Positions 34,185 to 46,140 are shown, numbered from the stretch's first letter. The stretch is DNA of 64,000 bases from Chelydra serpentina (GCA_037349315.1 JBAIAC010000004.1:29267001-29331000); one strand, 5' to 3'. Notes: a model not told the origin generated them from the sequence alone. A program made the numbers and translations.

Positions 34185-36220
34185 CACTTCCATTTTAAAT
34201 CAGTACAAATATAAATGGCTTTGTATGTGTGCTTTAATTTTTCTTCTTGCAAACCCTTAAGAGACTTTATAAGTCTATCAAAAGACTTAGGAAATGACTA
34301 ACAGTGATTTCACTTCTCCTTACACTAAGCAGCAGACTGTTTAATGTGAAATCTTCCTGTGAACTCCAGAGGGCTGAAAATTAGCAATCTGTAGAAAGCA
34401 ATGAGTGAAATGATGGATACCAGTGGTATATGTCCCATGTAGATACATGTTCAGCATATACATTTTCACAATAATCTTATTAAAATACTGTAAATTGATA
34501 AACAAAAACTATAAAACAGTAAATGTTCAAACACTGTTGTGATTAAATTGGGTGAATCAAAGTACTAGATGCTATTTTTGGTCATGTACCGTGCTGAGAT
34601 TTTGTTATTGTTACTGACATGCACAACAGCTGCAAGGATAATTTTTATGTTCATTATATTTACTGTGTTGCTGAGAGAATTAGAAGCCTCTGAAGTACGT
34701 CTTAAAAGGTTTTATTGCCCTATAAAAGACTCTCTGTCACTTTAAACTCCATTAGGAGAGCTGTTTGGGTTAGTAATGAGATTCTTCGGAAGAGGCCAAG
34801 ACAATAGAGTGTAAAGGTCTTATCCCAGCTCCTTGCAGACAGTAGTACATGTCATGCGGTGACCCAAGAGACAACAATCTTCATAAAGGTTCATTGAATT
34901 TATGGCTTTGGAACTGCAGTATGGATTCAGCTGGACCTCTGTTTGTCCCTTTGTTTAGAGCTGTACAATACATCTGCCCTAAATTCCAGGGTTGACAGGC
35001 AATATGTGATAATGCTAAAGAAATATTTGCCTAGACTGGTGGTAATTCTACCCTATTTGTTTTGAAGCTGTTGCTGTGTCTGAGTTGTAAAACCGATTTT
35101 TTTTATTGTACATGACACAGTGGAGAGCTCAGCAATATATGAAGTACTTCATGGTAAGCCACCCAGTTCAGTGACAAACACAAAATCTTATTACAACCTT
35201 TCATGAAAGGCAACATAGATTGGCTTGATCCTAAGCGGTGCTAAGCACCTATGTCTCCCACAGATGTTAACATGAGTCCAGGTGCTCATTGTTATACAAA
35301 GGGTTAGCATGTACAAACACTCTTCCTTTTAAGAGTGGTCCCACTGGCTATAATAGGCTACTACTTACACATAATCAAAAGGATTTTTCCTTTAGCTAAT
35401 ATGGGAGAGGTCTGTGGTCTTTAGTGTTGAATTTCTACAGTTCAAGTCCTGCTCACAACAGTAGAAATGTGTGTGTTGTTGTGTTAGGTTTTTTTGGTCA
35501 AATTTTTCAAAAAACCACCAGTTTTCATTTTGTTTGAAATTTTGTACATGTTTTGCCCTTTGTGGGGAAAAAAAAGTTTGGAATTTTTGCTACATTGCCT
35601 CCTTTTCCTTTCTAAAAGCCTCCCCCCTCCTCTGTTTTCTAGTGGAAAATGGCAGGGGTACTAGTTTAAAAAAAAGAAGAGAGAAAGTGGAATATGGTGG
35701 TGGTGGTGGTGGTGGCAGTGGTGATGGGGTGGGGCGTCAAAAGACTGGGATATTTCCCCACCTTTTTAATGGAAAATTTCAAAACATTTTGACTCTTTTC
35801 CCCCCAGACATTTTTAATTCAAAACATTGTTGGAAAACAAACATTTTCAGCCACAAACACATTTTTCATCATTTTTTTGGGACTAGCTCTAAGTAGCGAT
35901 GTCATATATGTATGTATGGTTTGTTTCCTCAGAATCAATTAGGATCAGGCCTTATGCTATTAAATTTTCTGTATAGCAGCCCTTTTTATTTATTAATATG
36001 TAGAGGAGACTTACAAATTGCTACTTCTCCACTCGCTTGAAGCAAGCCACCAGTTCTGGTAAGTGTTCATTGTTTAACAAACAATGTCATCCTCATGATA
36101 AAGTGTGAATTGGCATTTTCTGCACCTGTGCTACTCAATTTTTAATGGAAGTCTTGCGTGGCTGGTAAAAAATGCCTGCCACCTGCAGTCCATTTTCAGT
36201 ATATATTGTTGTCTGTTGTG
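34185..36220. other. No gene seen; simple tracts
   Basis: A (TGG)n run lies at 35694-35715 and an A/T-coded tract at 35480-35890 (TTTTTCAAAAAACCACCAG, TTTTGTTTGAAATTTTG). The 141-codon frame at 35471-35896 is a reading of these tracts, including a poly-Gly from the TGG run, and is not a gene. Confidence 0.5.
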
Positions 36221-36224
36221 CTTT

Positions 36225-36280
36225 GTTGCCTTCAGTGGAGCTACATCAATTTTAAACTTGCTGAGGATCTGGCCCTGAAC
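36225..36280 (+). repeat. Old repeat phrase
   Basis: TTCAGTGGAGCTACATCAATTTTAAACTTGCTGAGGATCTGGCCCTG is one half of the palindromic repeat also seen at 5.70-5.78 kb. Only one arm is preserved. Confidence 0.45.
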
Positions 36281-36530
36281 ACTGAATGTTGTGGGGTACC
36301 TTTCAAAGCAGGATATGATGGCTGCAGGATGGGTCATTTCAGGACTTGCTCCCTGTTTGCACGAGCACCGCTACCTGATTTGCATCTTCAAATTCCCCTT
36401 TGCACACACAAATGTTACCCTGCTTGGGTGCAAGTACCGGTTGAGCCCTGCTTTGAAAATCCATCCCTATTTTTCCATTCCAAACCAGACCAAATTTATT
36501 TCCGAGCTCAGTGTCATTTTCTAGTATATC

Positions 36531-36654
36531 TAGGGTGACCAGACAGGAAGTGTGAAAAATCAGGAGAGAGGGTGGGAGGTAATAGGAGCCTATATACGAA
36601 AAAGACCCCAAAATCGGGACTGTCCCTATAAAATCGGGACATCTGGTCACCCTA
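36531..36654. mobile_element. hAT MITE, 124 bp, exact 8-bp TSD
   Basis: The duplication AGTATATC is exact at 36523-36530 and 36655-36662. Ends are perfect inverted repeats, TAGGGTGACCAGA and TCTGGTCACCCTA. Inside, ATCAGGAGAGAGGGTGG and a doubled AAATCGGGAC occur. The perfect ends and duplication indicate a young, non-autonomous hAT-type insertion. Confidence 0.95.
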
Positions 36655-36662
36655 AGTATATC

Positions 36663-37904
36663 GGATTTAGATACAAAATTACTCATTTATGAATTGGTTG
36701 GAGCCAAATAGGGGGATATTTTTTTCTCCCCATATCGTATGTAAAATATCTTGACAGTTAAGTGCTCTCCTAGGCTTGTATTTTTTATTGGAATCTCTTG
36801 GTGCCTCATGCAATGTGAAAAGCATTTCTATTTGTTATCTCTCCGTAGCTACTCAGCAAGAACTAGGAATGTGAAAAAGATACATGCAGACCTCTATGTT
36901 TCAGTAGTTATAAAATGAGCTATAGACTTAGTTTTATGTCTTCCTTTACATTAAACTGTACATTTCAAAATATATCACTCAGAACCTTTCCTCAATGACA
37001 GTCATTGCTGTGGGGGAAAGAAAACCCACCCAGTTTAATCAAAAGGAGATTATGCTGTCATGGCCAAGAGTAATAGAATGACTTACAGCCACTGTTTTTC
37101 TTCGCTGTGGGCATCACTGAATATGAATTGAGTATGCTTCAGGAGTTAATGACTGTGTAGGAATTGACAACTTTCCTTAAAGGTACTTTAGACCTGTTTT
37201 CTGACAAAATCTATTTTAATAAGTGCCTGCCTTACTGGGGATTTTTCAATGTTTTCATAAAAATGCATCACTTAAGATGAAGCAGCATATAGATGTATGT
37301 CTATCAATCTATATATGTGTCCATCCTTTTATGGAGAGATTAGAGGGGGGTGGAAGGGAGGAAGAGGTGGTCTCTGCAGGGTCTGACTATGTTATGGAAT
37401 ATATTTTCCATGCATAGGGAAAGGAGTGAAAACTCACTTGTGCTCTGTAACATTGAGTTATCATGTTTATCTTTGTGAGTAAAGATAAAAGTCAGAACAC
37501 CACCCAGCACCCCAAATTATACATTTTTTTCTTGTCCATCGTTCTTGTTCCTTGATAAAAGTTTTCCAATTTTCTATCCTGAATCTTTTTGTGAAAAAAT
37601 GGGCACTATTAAAGAAGCAAGATGACTTGACTGGCTGATGCTACTCAACTCTGTCTAGAGGAACCTTAGTGAAAATCTTGTAGAATTACCAATACATTTC
37701 TTTGTTGATATTAAACAAACATTTATGAGCCCTCACCCTGAGGGATCCCCAATACTGCCATTCTCTACATAGGACATAACTGTCATTTTCAGATAACACT
37801 CTGTAGCAACCATTGGTCAAATGTTGCTTTTTCCCCCCACTGTAGTCACTGTTTATTTGCTATCACTTTCCCTACAGTGTAAATGACCTCAATAGCAGAC
37901 AATA
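36663..37904. other. No gene seen
   Basis: Nothing beyond ordinary sequence is recognised on either strand. Confidence 0.4.
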
Positions 37905-38022
37905 AGGGTAATGGCTTGGTCCCACAACCCTAACACTTATGAGTAATCCTGAAGTCAATGGGGACTACTTGCATGAGTAAGGATTTACTCACATGGGTAA
38001 GGATTGCAGGATTGGGTGCAAA
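37905..38022. repeat. Old palindromic repeat (GAGTAAGG type)
   Basis: CTTATGAGTAATCCTGAAGTCAATGGGGACTACTTGCATGAGTAAGGATTTACTCACATGGGTAAGG contains a TCAATGGGGACTACT centre and flanking GAGTAA words. It ends GCAGGATTGGGTGC. It is the same family as 1920-2040. Confidence 0.55.
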
Positions 38023-38149
38023 CTGACTACTTGGAAGAGGCTGGAAATATGGCTATTTAGGCAAGTTCTTAGTGATTGTGTTTGGATCCACATTTACATT
38101 ATGGTTTAGGATCAGGTTTGAGCTCAGGGTTGAATTCGGGCAAGGGGTC

Positions 38150-38365
38150 AGATTCAGATTCAACAGAACTTCTCAGAGGCCTTGACCATCCGTTTATGGA
38201 TGGTGGAACTATTCCATTTACTAAACCCAGACCTAAGGGCCACCCCCTGTGAAGACCTCTCTATCTATTTCACCAGAAAGATCAACTAAATACCAAACAG
38301 CCTCAGGAATGAAAGCCACCAATCCAGAGCAGAGTAGATCTAGGACCATCTTACCCTCCAAAGAA
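38150..38365 (+). pseudogene. Possible L2-like LINE ORF2 fragment
   Basis: One frame reads LFHLLNPDLRATPCEDLSIY and then FTRKIN, a stop, and IPNSLRN. The pattern of a hydrophobic LF..LNP stretch followed by EDLS.YF..KI and an I..SLR resembles the linker between endonuclease and reverse transcriptase in L2/Rex-type LINEs. No motif of the RT itself follows, so this is a weak assignment. Confidence 0.3.
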
Positions 38366-39844
38366 GGGTAAGTTTGCCTGTGTCTGGAATACATCAGGAA
38401 AGGGATGTTGTGGCTGCATGTTCAGGGGGAGACCGGATGGAATGAATGTGTGGCATCATGCAGCCACACACTTGGAACATTCTTAGGTGCTCCTGGATGC
38501 AGATATTAAAAGGGAAGGATCATCACAGTACCCCAAAGTTTACTGGGTCCCTCGCACAAAAGATATACAGACATAATTCTTAACCAGTGATCTGACAAGA
38601 CAATATCAGACATGCCATAGGGCTTGGTCCTGCTCCATTGAAGCCAATGGGAACAGGATCAGACCTGTAATGAAGGGATTAATGAGACAATAGGGAGGTA
38701 CAAGAAGGAAGAACAGGGTACAGAAGTAAGAGAATGCAGTAGCTTAGCAAGGGCTAATTTGTTTGGAATAAAGTAAATAAATGTCTTATTTGCTAATTAC
38801 TTGTAGGCTTCATGAAAGAAATGGGTTTTGGAGAGAGAATCTCCTGTCTCTCCTTTCTGATGACTGGTTGCTGTTGGCATCAATACAAAGACATGAGCCC
38901 TGGTGAGCAGGAAGAGGAGGGGCTTTTTGCTACTGCTTTCCTTTATTTTTCTGCAGTACTCACATGCTTCTGAGTTGCGGCACTCTGCAAATAAAATGCT
39001 GGATTCACCACTCTGTCTCTTCAGCTGTATGGCAGTGTAACTGCATTAAGTTCAACAGAGCTGCACTGGTGTTAAAGCTGAAGTGATGGTGGTAATGAGC
39101 TAAGCCAAAAATGATTATTGCCACCATGCTGAGAGCAGGGAAATATGTTCAATTACAAATGCACATTAAGGTGGGTAATTCTGTTTTTATTTAACTTGGC
39201 TCTATGGTTATCAATTCTTTTGTTCCGTGAACTGATGGTGAAAGATCAAAAAGATTTCCAACTTGGACTTTTTCATGAAATGTTTTTTGCTGACTGAGGA
39301 GGAGGTAGTCAGTATTTCACTTTGCCTGCGGCCCAGTGATGGACCAACAAACTACAAACAAAAATATTTGAGCTCTTTAATATTGTAATACCATGTAGTG
39401 TCCAGGCTCTTTGCAGCCAGGCTCATGGAGCTTGGCCTGCCACCCAGCTTTCCGATCTTTCTTGAGTTGCTTTACTTCCTATGTTATCCTAATCTCTCTC
39501 CCTCCCCGCCCCATTTACATTACAAAATGAAGGTTTATTATTTTTTTGGGGGAAAGGGGGTTCAAAAATGTCATGCAAATAAAGTCTAGTATTGGTACAG
39601 CCCAGTTCTTGCCCCTAACATTTTGCTTATTTTGTGAAATTTTTGGACAATTAAATTTTACTTATCAAATGATGCAAAGAGCAATAAGTTGCTCTTGCAC
39701 GAGTGTTTTGCTTATGCAACTTCAAAGAGAAGCAGGCGTGGATTGTGACCATTTGTGACATTTTTCGCGGAAGAACATGAGATGGGAGAGAGAAAGAGAA
39801 AACTTTGTTGGGCCAGAACCTGGGTGTTATGGTGCTGCCCGTGG
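38366..39844. other. No gene seen; old repeat phrases
   Basis: Phrases CCATTGAAGCCAATGGGAAC (38636) and a TGTAACTGCATTAAGTTCAACAGAGC palindrome fragment (39036) are old repeat debris. Otherwise ordinary sequence. Confidence 0.4.
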
Positions 39845-40870
39845 GAGCCTGCTGAGGTTACTTAATCAGGGTGAACTACAAACAGAATGGGGCAAACAAA
39901 CCCCAAATGCTGGTGGATATTCCAATACTTAGATTCACCAAGCCAGCACAAAACAGCTTCTATAGTACCACACTGGTTACTAAGAAGTCCAAACAACACA
40001 GTTCCCTTAAAGTACCCAGCCTTCGGCCTTCATCCAGACACACACTGTCAGATATGATGATGATTACTGAAAATCTTAATTCATCATATATAAGAAAAGG
40101 TTCTTCCAATCCCAAAGGATTAGCCTCAAATTCAGGTTAAATAATAACTTAGATCTTACCCCAAATACACGCTTCCAGTCAATTCTTATTAACTAAACTA
40201 AAATTTATTAAAAAAGAAAAGAGGGAGAGTGTTGGTTAATAGATCAGTATACATACAGACTTGAATTCAATTCTCGAGGTTCAGGCACATAGCAGAGATG
40301 AGCTTGTAGTTGCCAAAAGTCCTTTTAGAAATAGTCCATAGGTTATAGTCTAATGTTCATATTCAGGGTGACGCCAGTCAGTGACTGGGGATCTCAATCC
40401 TTATTGCTCAGGGTTTCCCCCTCTTGAGCAGATCTGAGATGAAGAAGGATCATGTCCCAGGGTTCTTATACATTTCCAGCAGCCATTTGGCCGGAGAAAA
40501 CAATAGGCTGAACTGTCCTTCTTCCAAACATCATGGCAATTAGCACAGGATAATTTATTCATTACATAGTTCAGACACAGGTTATCACAATCTTCAAAGA
40601 GACATAGACAATAATACTATTTCACTCAAATATCTTCCTAAATGTTAATATTCCTTTTTTGATCTTTGAATCAAAGCTATAGCCATAGACACAGACTTGT
40701 TTGCTTACATCACAAGTGCTGAGCAAACATCTATTCTTCTATCTCTAAGGATGCAGGCTTGCATTTCAAAGCACTATTCATTTACATATCTTCCTAAGCA
40801 GTCTTTACAGTTTGGCCATGGGTCAGGTCAGTCTGTGAGTTCATTAACTCTTTCTGGCCCTGTCACCTTT
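39845..40870. other. Unclassified block, possibly LTR-related
   Basis: Contains AACTAAACTAAAATTTATTAAAAAAG and many TTCTTATACATTT-like phrases on the plus strand, which give it the look of an antisense retroelement region. No paired LTR, target duplication or frame is seen. Confidence 0.25.
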
Positions 40871-41050
40871 CAATGAGATATTATATTATACTCATAACAT
40901 CACACTGGGCTCCAGTAAAGCTGACTTGTACCACTGGAACAGCACGAACCGGCCTTAAAGCTGCCCTTTACGCTGCACCTGGGTCTTTCTGTGACATGGG
41001 GGAATCTCATACTGGTATCGTTGGTTCTATATCGTGCTCTTCTGTGCTCC

Positions 41051-41590
41051 CTGTGATGGGGTGTTCACCCCACACCAGCCCAGAGGAGGGTTAAGGTCTC
41101 CCCAAAGTGGCTAATTAACCTTTCTGGTTGCACCTGACAGGAAGCCCAGGGATTTAGAAACACTAATTTCTGACTAAACCCAGCTGGGGGAGGAGCTGGG
41201 ATAGGAAGTTTGTAGTAGCCAAGGGCTGCGGGGGGAAAGTCTACAGTCACTTTCCAAGAGCAGAGAGGGGAAGGAAACCCACCGGGGATAAGCCCCGGGA
41301 TCCCAGCCCTGGAAGAAGGGTCAAGGCCAGAGGAAAAGAAGCCTGAGGAAGGCAGGCTAGGAGGAAGCCAAGGGGGACTGGGCTGGAACCCCTGTATAGA
41401 GGAATGGCCTCGGTTCTCCTACCAGACATGGGGAAGTGGCACAGGACTGTTGGAGATGCCACCCAGACCACTGATGCAGTGAGACATTGATGCTCTGAAA
41501 GGGGGGGGGGGACTATTCAGATTTTAAAAAAGGAAAAAGATTTAAAGGGGCCATGTTCTCTAAACCCCAAAGGGGTTACACATACAACAG
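41051..41590 (+). repeat. Unclassified GC-rich repeat-like block
   Basis: It starts at a perfect small hairpin, TGTGATGGGGTGTTCACCCCACA, and goes on through purine-rich phrases (GGAAGGAAACCCACCGGGG, GGGTCAAGGCCAGAGGAAAAG, GGAAGGCAGGCTAGGAGGAAG). It ends near CCCCAAAGGGGTTACACA. The sharp change of composition against its flanks suggests an inserted element, perhaps an LTR, but I found no target duplication. Confidence 0.4.
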
Positions 41591-41999
41591 AAATTGAACT
41601 TGGCTCCAGCTACCTAAAACTCAGGAGAACATAACATTGCTTGCTGCCCCCTCTGGAAACTTTTGGGAATCATAGAATCATAGAATCTCAGGGTTAGAAG
41701 GGACCACAGGAGGTCATCTAGTCGAACCCCCTGCTCAAAGCAGGACCAACCCCAACTAAATCATCCCAGCCAGGACTTTGTCAAGCCTGACCTTAAAAAC
41801 CTCTAAGGAAGGAGATTCCACCACTTCCCTAGGTAACCTATTCCAATTCTTCACCACCCCACTAGTGAAAACATTTTTCCTAATATCCAACCTAAACCTC
41901 CACCTCTGCAACTTGAGACCATTACTCCTTGTTCTGTCATCTTCTACCACTGAGAACAGTCTAGATCCATCCTCTTTGGAACCCTCTTTCAGGTAGTTC

Positions 42000-42425
42000 A
42001 TAGACTCATAGACTTTAAGGTCAGAAGGGACCATTATGATCATCTAGTCTGACCTCCTGCACAATGCAGGCCACAGAATCTCACCCAGCCACTCCTGGAA
42101 TAATCCTCTCACCTATGTCTCAGCTATTGAAGTCCTCAAATCATGGTTTAAAGACTTCAAGATGCAGAGAATCCTCCAGTAAGTGACCCGTGCCCCATGC
42201 TGCAGAGGAAGGCAAAAAACCTCCAGGGCCTCTGCCAATCTACCCGGAGGAAAATTCATTCCGGACCCCAAATATGGCGATCAGCTGAACCCCGAGCATG
42301 TGGGCAAGACTCACCAGCCAGACACCCAGGAAAAAGTTCTCTGTAGTAACTTCTAACATCCCATCATTGACCATTGGTCCTATTTACCACTGATGGCAAT
42401 TAATTGATCTTTGACTAAGATCATG
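42000..42425 (-). mobile_element. CR1 subfamily nested inside another CR1
   Basis: The minus-strand 3' end has three TCTATGAG-type octamers (left: CATAGACTCATAGACTTTAAGG), then the GTCAGAAGGGACCATTATGA and TCTAGTCTGACCTCCTGCAC tail. AGGAAGGCAAAAAACCTCCAGG and GCGATCAGCTGAACCCC match the 3' UTR of the copy at 25.74 kb. It is 426 bp with no coding part. Same orientation as the host CR1. Confidence 0.9.
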
Positions 42426-43972
42426 TTGAAAGCAGTTATCAAATCCCCCCTCATTCTTCTCTTCTGCAGGCTAAACAATCCCAGTTCCCTCAGCCTCTCC
42501 TCATAAGTCATGTGCTCCAGCCCCCTAATCATTTTTGTTTCCCTCCGCTGGACTCTTTCCAATTTATCCACATCCTCTTGTAGTGTGGGGCCCAAAACTG
42601 GACACAGTACTCCAAATGAGGCCTCACCAGTGCCGAATAGAGGGGAATGATCACGTCCCTTGATCTGCTGGAAATGCCCCTACTTATACAACCCAAAATG
42701 CCATTAGCCTTCTTGGCAACAAGGGCACACTGTTGACTCATATTCAGCTTTTCATCCACCGTAACCCCTAGGTCCTTTTCTGCAGAACTGCTGCCCAGCC
42801 ATTCGGTCTCTAGTCTGTAGCAGTGCATGGGATTCTTCCGTCCTAAGTGCAGGACTCTGCACTTGTCCTTGTTGAACCTCATCAGATTTCTTTTGGCCCA
42901 ATCCTCTAATTTGTCTAGGTCCCTCTTTATCCTATCCCTACCCTCCAGTGTATCAACCACTCCTCCCAGTTTAGTGTCATCTGCAAACTTGCTAAGGGTG
43001 CAGTCCACACCATCCTCCAGATGGTTAATGAAGATATTGAACAAAACCGGCCCCAGCACCGACCCTTGGGGCACTCCACTTGATACCGGCTGCCAACTAG
43101 ACATGGAGCCATTGATCACTACCCATTGAGCCTGACCATCTAGCCAGTTTTCTAGCCACCTTACAGTCCATTAATCCAGCCCATACTTCTTTAACTTGCT
43201 GGCAAGAATACTGTGGGAGACTGTATCAAAAGCTTTGCTAAAGTCAAGAAATAGCACATCCACTGCTTTCCCCTCATCCACAGAGCCAGTTATCTCATCA
43301 TAGAAGAAAATTAGGTTAGTCAGGCATGACTTGCCCTTGGTGAATCCATGCTGACTGTTCCTGACCACTTTCCTCTCCTTTAAGTGGTTCAGAATTGATT
43401 CCTTGAGGAGTGAGACTGACTGGCCTGTAGTTCTCCGGATTGTCCTTCTTCCCTTTTTTAAAGATGGGCATTACATTAGCATTTTTCCAGCCATCCGAGA
43501 CCTCTCCTGATTGCCATGATTTTTCAGAGATAATGGCCAATGGCTCTGCAATCTCATCGGCCAACTCCTTTAGCACCCTCGGATGCAGTGCATCCAGCCC
43601 CATGGACTTGTGCTCGTCCAGCTTTTCTAAATAGTCCCGAACTACTTCTTTCTCCACAGAGGGCTGGTCACCTCTTCCCCATACCGTGCTGCGGAGTGCA
43701 GCCGTCTGGGAGCTGACCTTGTCTGTGAAGACAGAGGCAAAAAAAGCATTGAGTACACTAGCTTTCTCCACATCCTCTATCACTAGGTTCCCTCCCTCAT
43801 TCAGCAAGGGGCCCACACGTTCCTTGACTTTCTTCTTGTTGCTATCATACCCGAAGAAAACCTTCTTGTTACTCATAACATCTCCGGCTAGCTGCAACTC
43901 CAAATGTGATTTGGCCTTCCTAATTTCACTCCTGCATGCCTGAGCAATATTATTATACTCCTCCCTGTTCAT
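42426..43972 (-). pseudogene. CR1 ORF2 reverse transcriptase, broken
   Basis: In order on the minus strand: a MNREEYNNIAQACRSEIRKA start-like segment (43972) with KKVFFGYDSNKKK; the RT entry WKNANVMPIFKKGKKDNPEN; HGFTKGKSCLTNLIFFYDE (about 43350) and [35 protein letters not shown]; and the active site FADDTKLGG (42973-42987). A C-terminal [13 protein letters not shown] follows. Breaks: a deletion plus frameshift near 43370-43410 (after VSLT), a TAA between GLD and WTVRW at about 43172, a one-base frameshift near 42570, and then the 42000-42425 CR1. The catalytic residues survive, but the endonuclease is missing. Confidence 0.9.
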
Positions 43973-44052
43973 TTGTCCAATCTTCCACTTCTTGTAAGCT
44001 GCTTTTTTGTGTTTAAGACGAGCAAGGATTTCACTGTTAAGCCAAGCTGGTC

Positions 44053-44438
44053 AAACTGATCACCATCATTGTTTTCTCTCTCCACACTTCACGAAACATA
44101 AAAAAATGCCAAACCTTCTAACCACGTGGGGTAGGAAGGAAAAATGCTCTGTGACTTCAGTCATATGACAAAACTCAACCAGTCCACCTCTAAGGTTGAA
44201 AGTACACAGCTATGAAGAGGTGTATCACATTTTGAGCTGACATTCATGTGCTGGGACGGGGTAGGGGGAATGCCATGTTGCACTTTGAAAATATGGGTGC
44301 TGATGCAGAAAATATTTACAGGAAGCAGTGTTTTTGGCAGAAGCTCTGATAACTAGAAAAGGAGCAGATGCCCAGTGTTTAAATGTAGTAACCTATTTCA
44401 CACCGCTGTCTTCATTTCCTGTGATTAAGTCAAAAATA
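44053..44438. other. No gene seen
   Basis: A short stretch between the CR1 5' break and the next CR1 tail. Nothing is recognised. Confidence 0.4.
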
Positions 44439-44439
44439 G

Positions 44440-44818
44440 CCTTCCACCATGGGATATCTAGATGCAGGGAATAGAAATCTGATAATAGAAGGCTCTTCGA
44501 TCTTGCAGACAAAGAACCAGGAACCAATGGCTGAAAGCTGAAGTAACATTCAGATAAGAAATGAGGCTCACATTTTTAACAGTGAGGGTAATTAACCAGT
44601 GGGACAACTTACCCAGGTTTCTGGTAGATTTTCTATCACTGGTGATTTAAAAATCATGATGGGATATTTTTCTAGAAGATGTGCTCTAATTCAACCACAG
44701 CTATTGGAGTTGAAGCAAGAATTAATCCTGGGAAGTCCTATGGCCTGTGTTATGCAGGAGGTCAAACTAAACAATCACAATGGTACCTTCTGGCCTTAAA
44801 ATCTATGAATTTATTAAC
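44440..44818 (+). repeat. Old CR1 LINE tail (+)
   Basis: GGCTCACATTTTTAACAGTGAGGG, CCCAGGTTTCTGGTAG, TTAAAAATCATGATGGGATATT, ATGCAGGAGGTCAAACTAAAC and TTCTGGCCTTAAAATCTATGAA are in CR1 order. It is the same subfamily as 22.85-23.11 kb. Confidence 0.85.
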
Positions 44819-45642
44819 CATACCTGCTATACAAGTTTTTATGGAAGAAAACAGTCCTGGAGGTTTTACTAATAACATGCTCCTTAGCTTAATTTCTGCA
44901 TATTTGCTCTATCAGCTCTTATCTGAATAATTCAAATAACTCATAATTAATCTGCTGACTTTGTTAAAGGCTTATGTTATCAGCAACTGTTTATTGCTTA
45001 TTTGATCTAACTGCTCTAGATCACCTGACGTTTCCTTAATTTCTATCCAAACTGCTTCCATCTGGCAAAATATTTTCTTTCAGCATCTGCATGTGAGTTT
45101 TCCCTTGTCACATCTAGGCAGAATACAAAGGGGTCATCATCAACCTCCAAAACCAGCGCACTTAGCTTCAGTAAACATGGTTTCTCTCTGGAAACCTCAT
45201 TGTATATATTCACACAAAAACATCTTCATGTGAACCTTCAGTATCACCTTCTCCAACCAATCATGATTTAATGAGTTCAATTTATGAAACAGCCACCATT
45301 TCCTTAGCTAAATTGTTCCAATAGCTAATTACCTTCACTTAAAAGACTTTGACTTATTTCTACTCTGAACTGGTTTATGTTCCGCTTCCACCCATTAGAT
45401 CTTGTTATGCCTTTATCTGTAGAATAAAGAGCCTCTGCAATCAGAAATCTTCTCATTATATAAGTATATGTAAACCATGATCAAGTCACTACTTAACCTT
45501 CTTTTGGATAAAATAAGTAGATTCAGTTTCTCTGGTGTCTCACAGGAGTGTAGGATTTTCCTGATTTGTAGCTCTTTTCTGAACCTTTTTCAATTTATCA
45601 GCATTGCATCCTTTTTTAACCAGACACCAGAACAGGATTACC
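44819..45642. other. No gene seen
   Basis: Some words near 45.25-45.6 kb (TTCTCATTATATAAGTATATG, TCTGGTGTCTCACAGGAG) may be very old CR1 3' text read in antisense, but the match is too weak to name. Confidence 0.3.
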
Positions 45643-45650
45643 CCAGTGGT

Positions 45651-46132
45651 CAGTGCCTGGATAGTCTGTATTTAGGGGCAGACTATCCAGGCAACTGCCT
45701 GCGGTGCCAAGCTTGCGGGGCACCGGGCTCCAGGTGCTGTTTTTGTTGTTAGCGACAAAAGGGGAAATAGAATGTTTGAAATAAAATGTTCCTGGTATTC
45801 CGTATGTGGATTCATTTTTCACTAACCTCCTAGAATGTTCTGGATCTTTGGAGAATCTCATGGAACCTTCCAGACTTTATAAGAACTACATTTTCCTTGC
45901 TTTGTATTTATTCATGCCATATATAAACAAATAAGATTTACGTATCCTAGTGTGCAAATTTATTGAGTTGTATGACGGGGATAAATCATGCATTTATATT
46001 GTCCATCAAAGTTGTGAAATAGGCTACAAATGCAATAAAAAATAAGGTATTCAGAAGTTTAACATATGGAGGGTGTGTGTGTGCCAAAGGCGCTCCTCAC
46101 TTGGGGCACCATTTGGTCTAGAGCCAGCCCTG
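45651..46132. mobile_element. hAT-type element, 482 bp
   Basis: The flanks CCAGTGGT (45643-45650) and CCAGCGGT (46133-46140) agree at 7 of 8 bases. The right end reads GAGCCAGCCCTG, i.e. CAGGGCTGGCTC inverted, the CAGGG-type hAT end; the left is CAGTGCCTGG. Next to the left end, TGCCTGGATAGTCTG (45654-45668) pairs perfectly with CAGACTATCCAGGCA (45679-45693). Both sides carry GGTGCC/GGCACC words (GCGGTGCCAAGC and GGGGCACCATTT). No open frame; non-autonomous. Confidence 0.7.
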
Positions 46133-46140
46133 CCAGCGGT

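Larger units (their letters stand above)
41669..44052 (-). mobile_element. Long CR1 LINE, split by a second CR1
   Basis: The 3' end (octamers and GGTTCGACTAGATGACCTCC on the minus strand) is at 41669, and the element runs to about 44052. It has lost its 5' UTR, ORF1 and the endonuclease. Bases 42000-42425 are another CR1 inserted in it: AGGTAGTT breaks off there and GAAAGCAGTTATCAAATCC resumes. About 1.96 kb of the host CR1 remains, covering the reverse transcriptase and C-terminal part of ORF2 and the short 3' UTR. Confidence 0.95.

Noticed and set aside
35471..35896. 141-codon plus-strand open frame with a poly-Gly run
   Set aside because: It is a reading of a (TGG)n run and A/T-coded repeat text; no domain and no codon pattern of a gene.
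41051..41590. LTR with TG...CA ends
   Set aside because: The hairpin TGTGATGGGGTG start and GGGGTTACACA end look suggestive, but no matching duplication is found, so it is listed only as an unclassified block.
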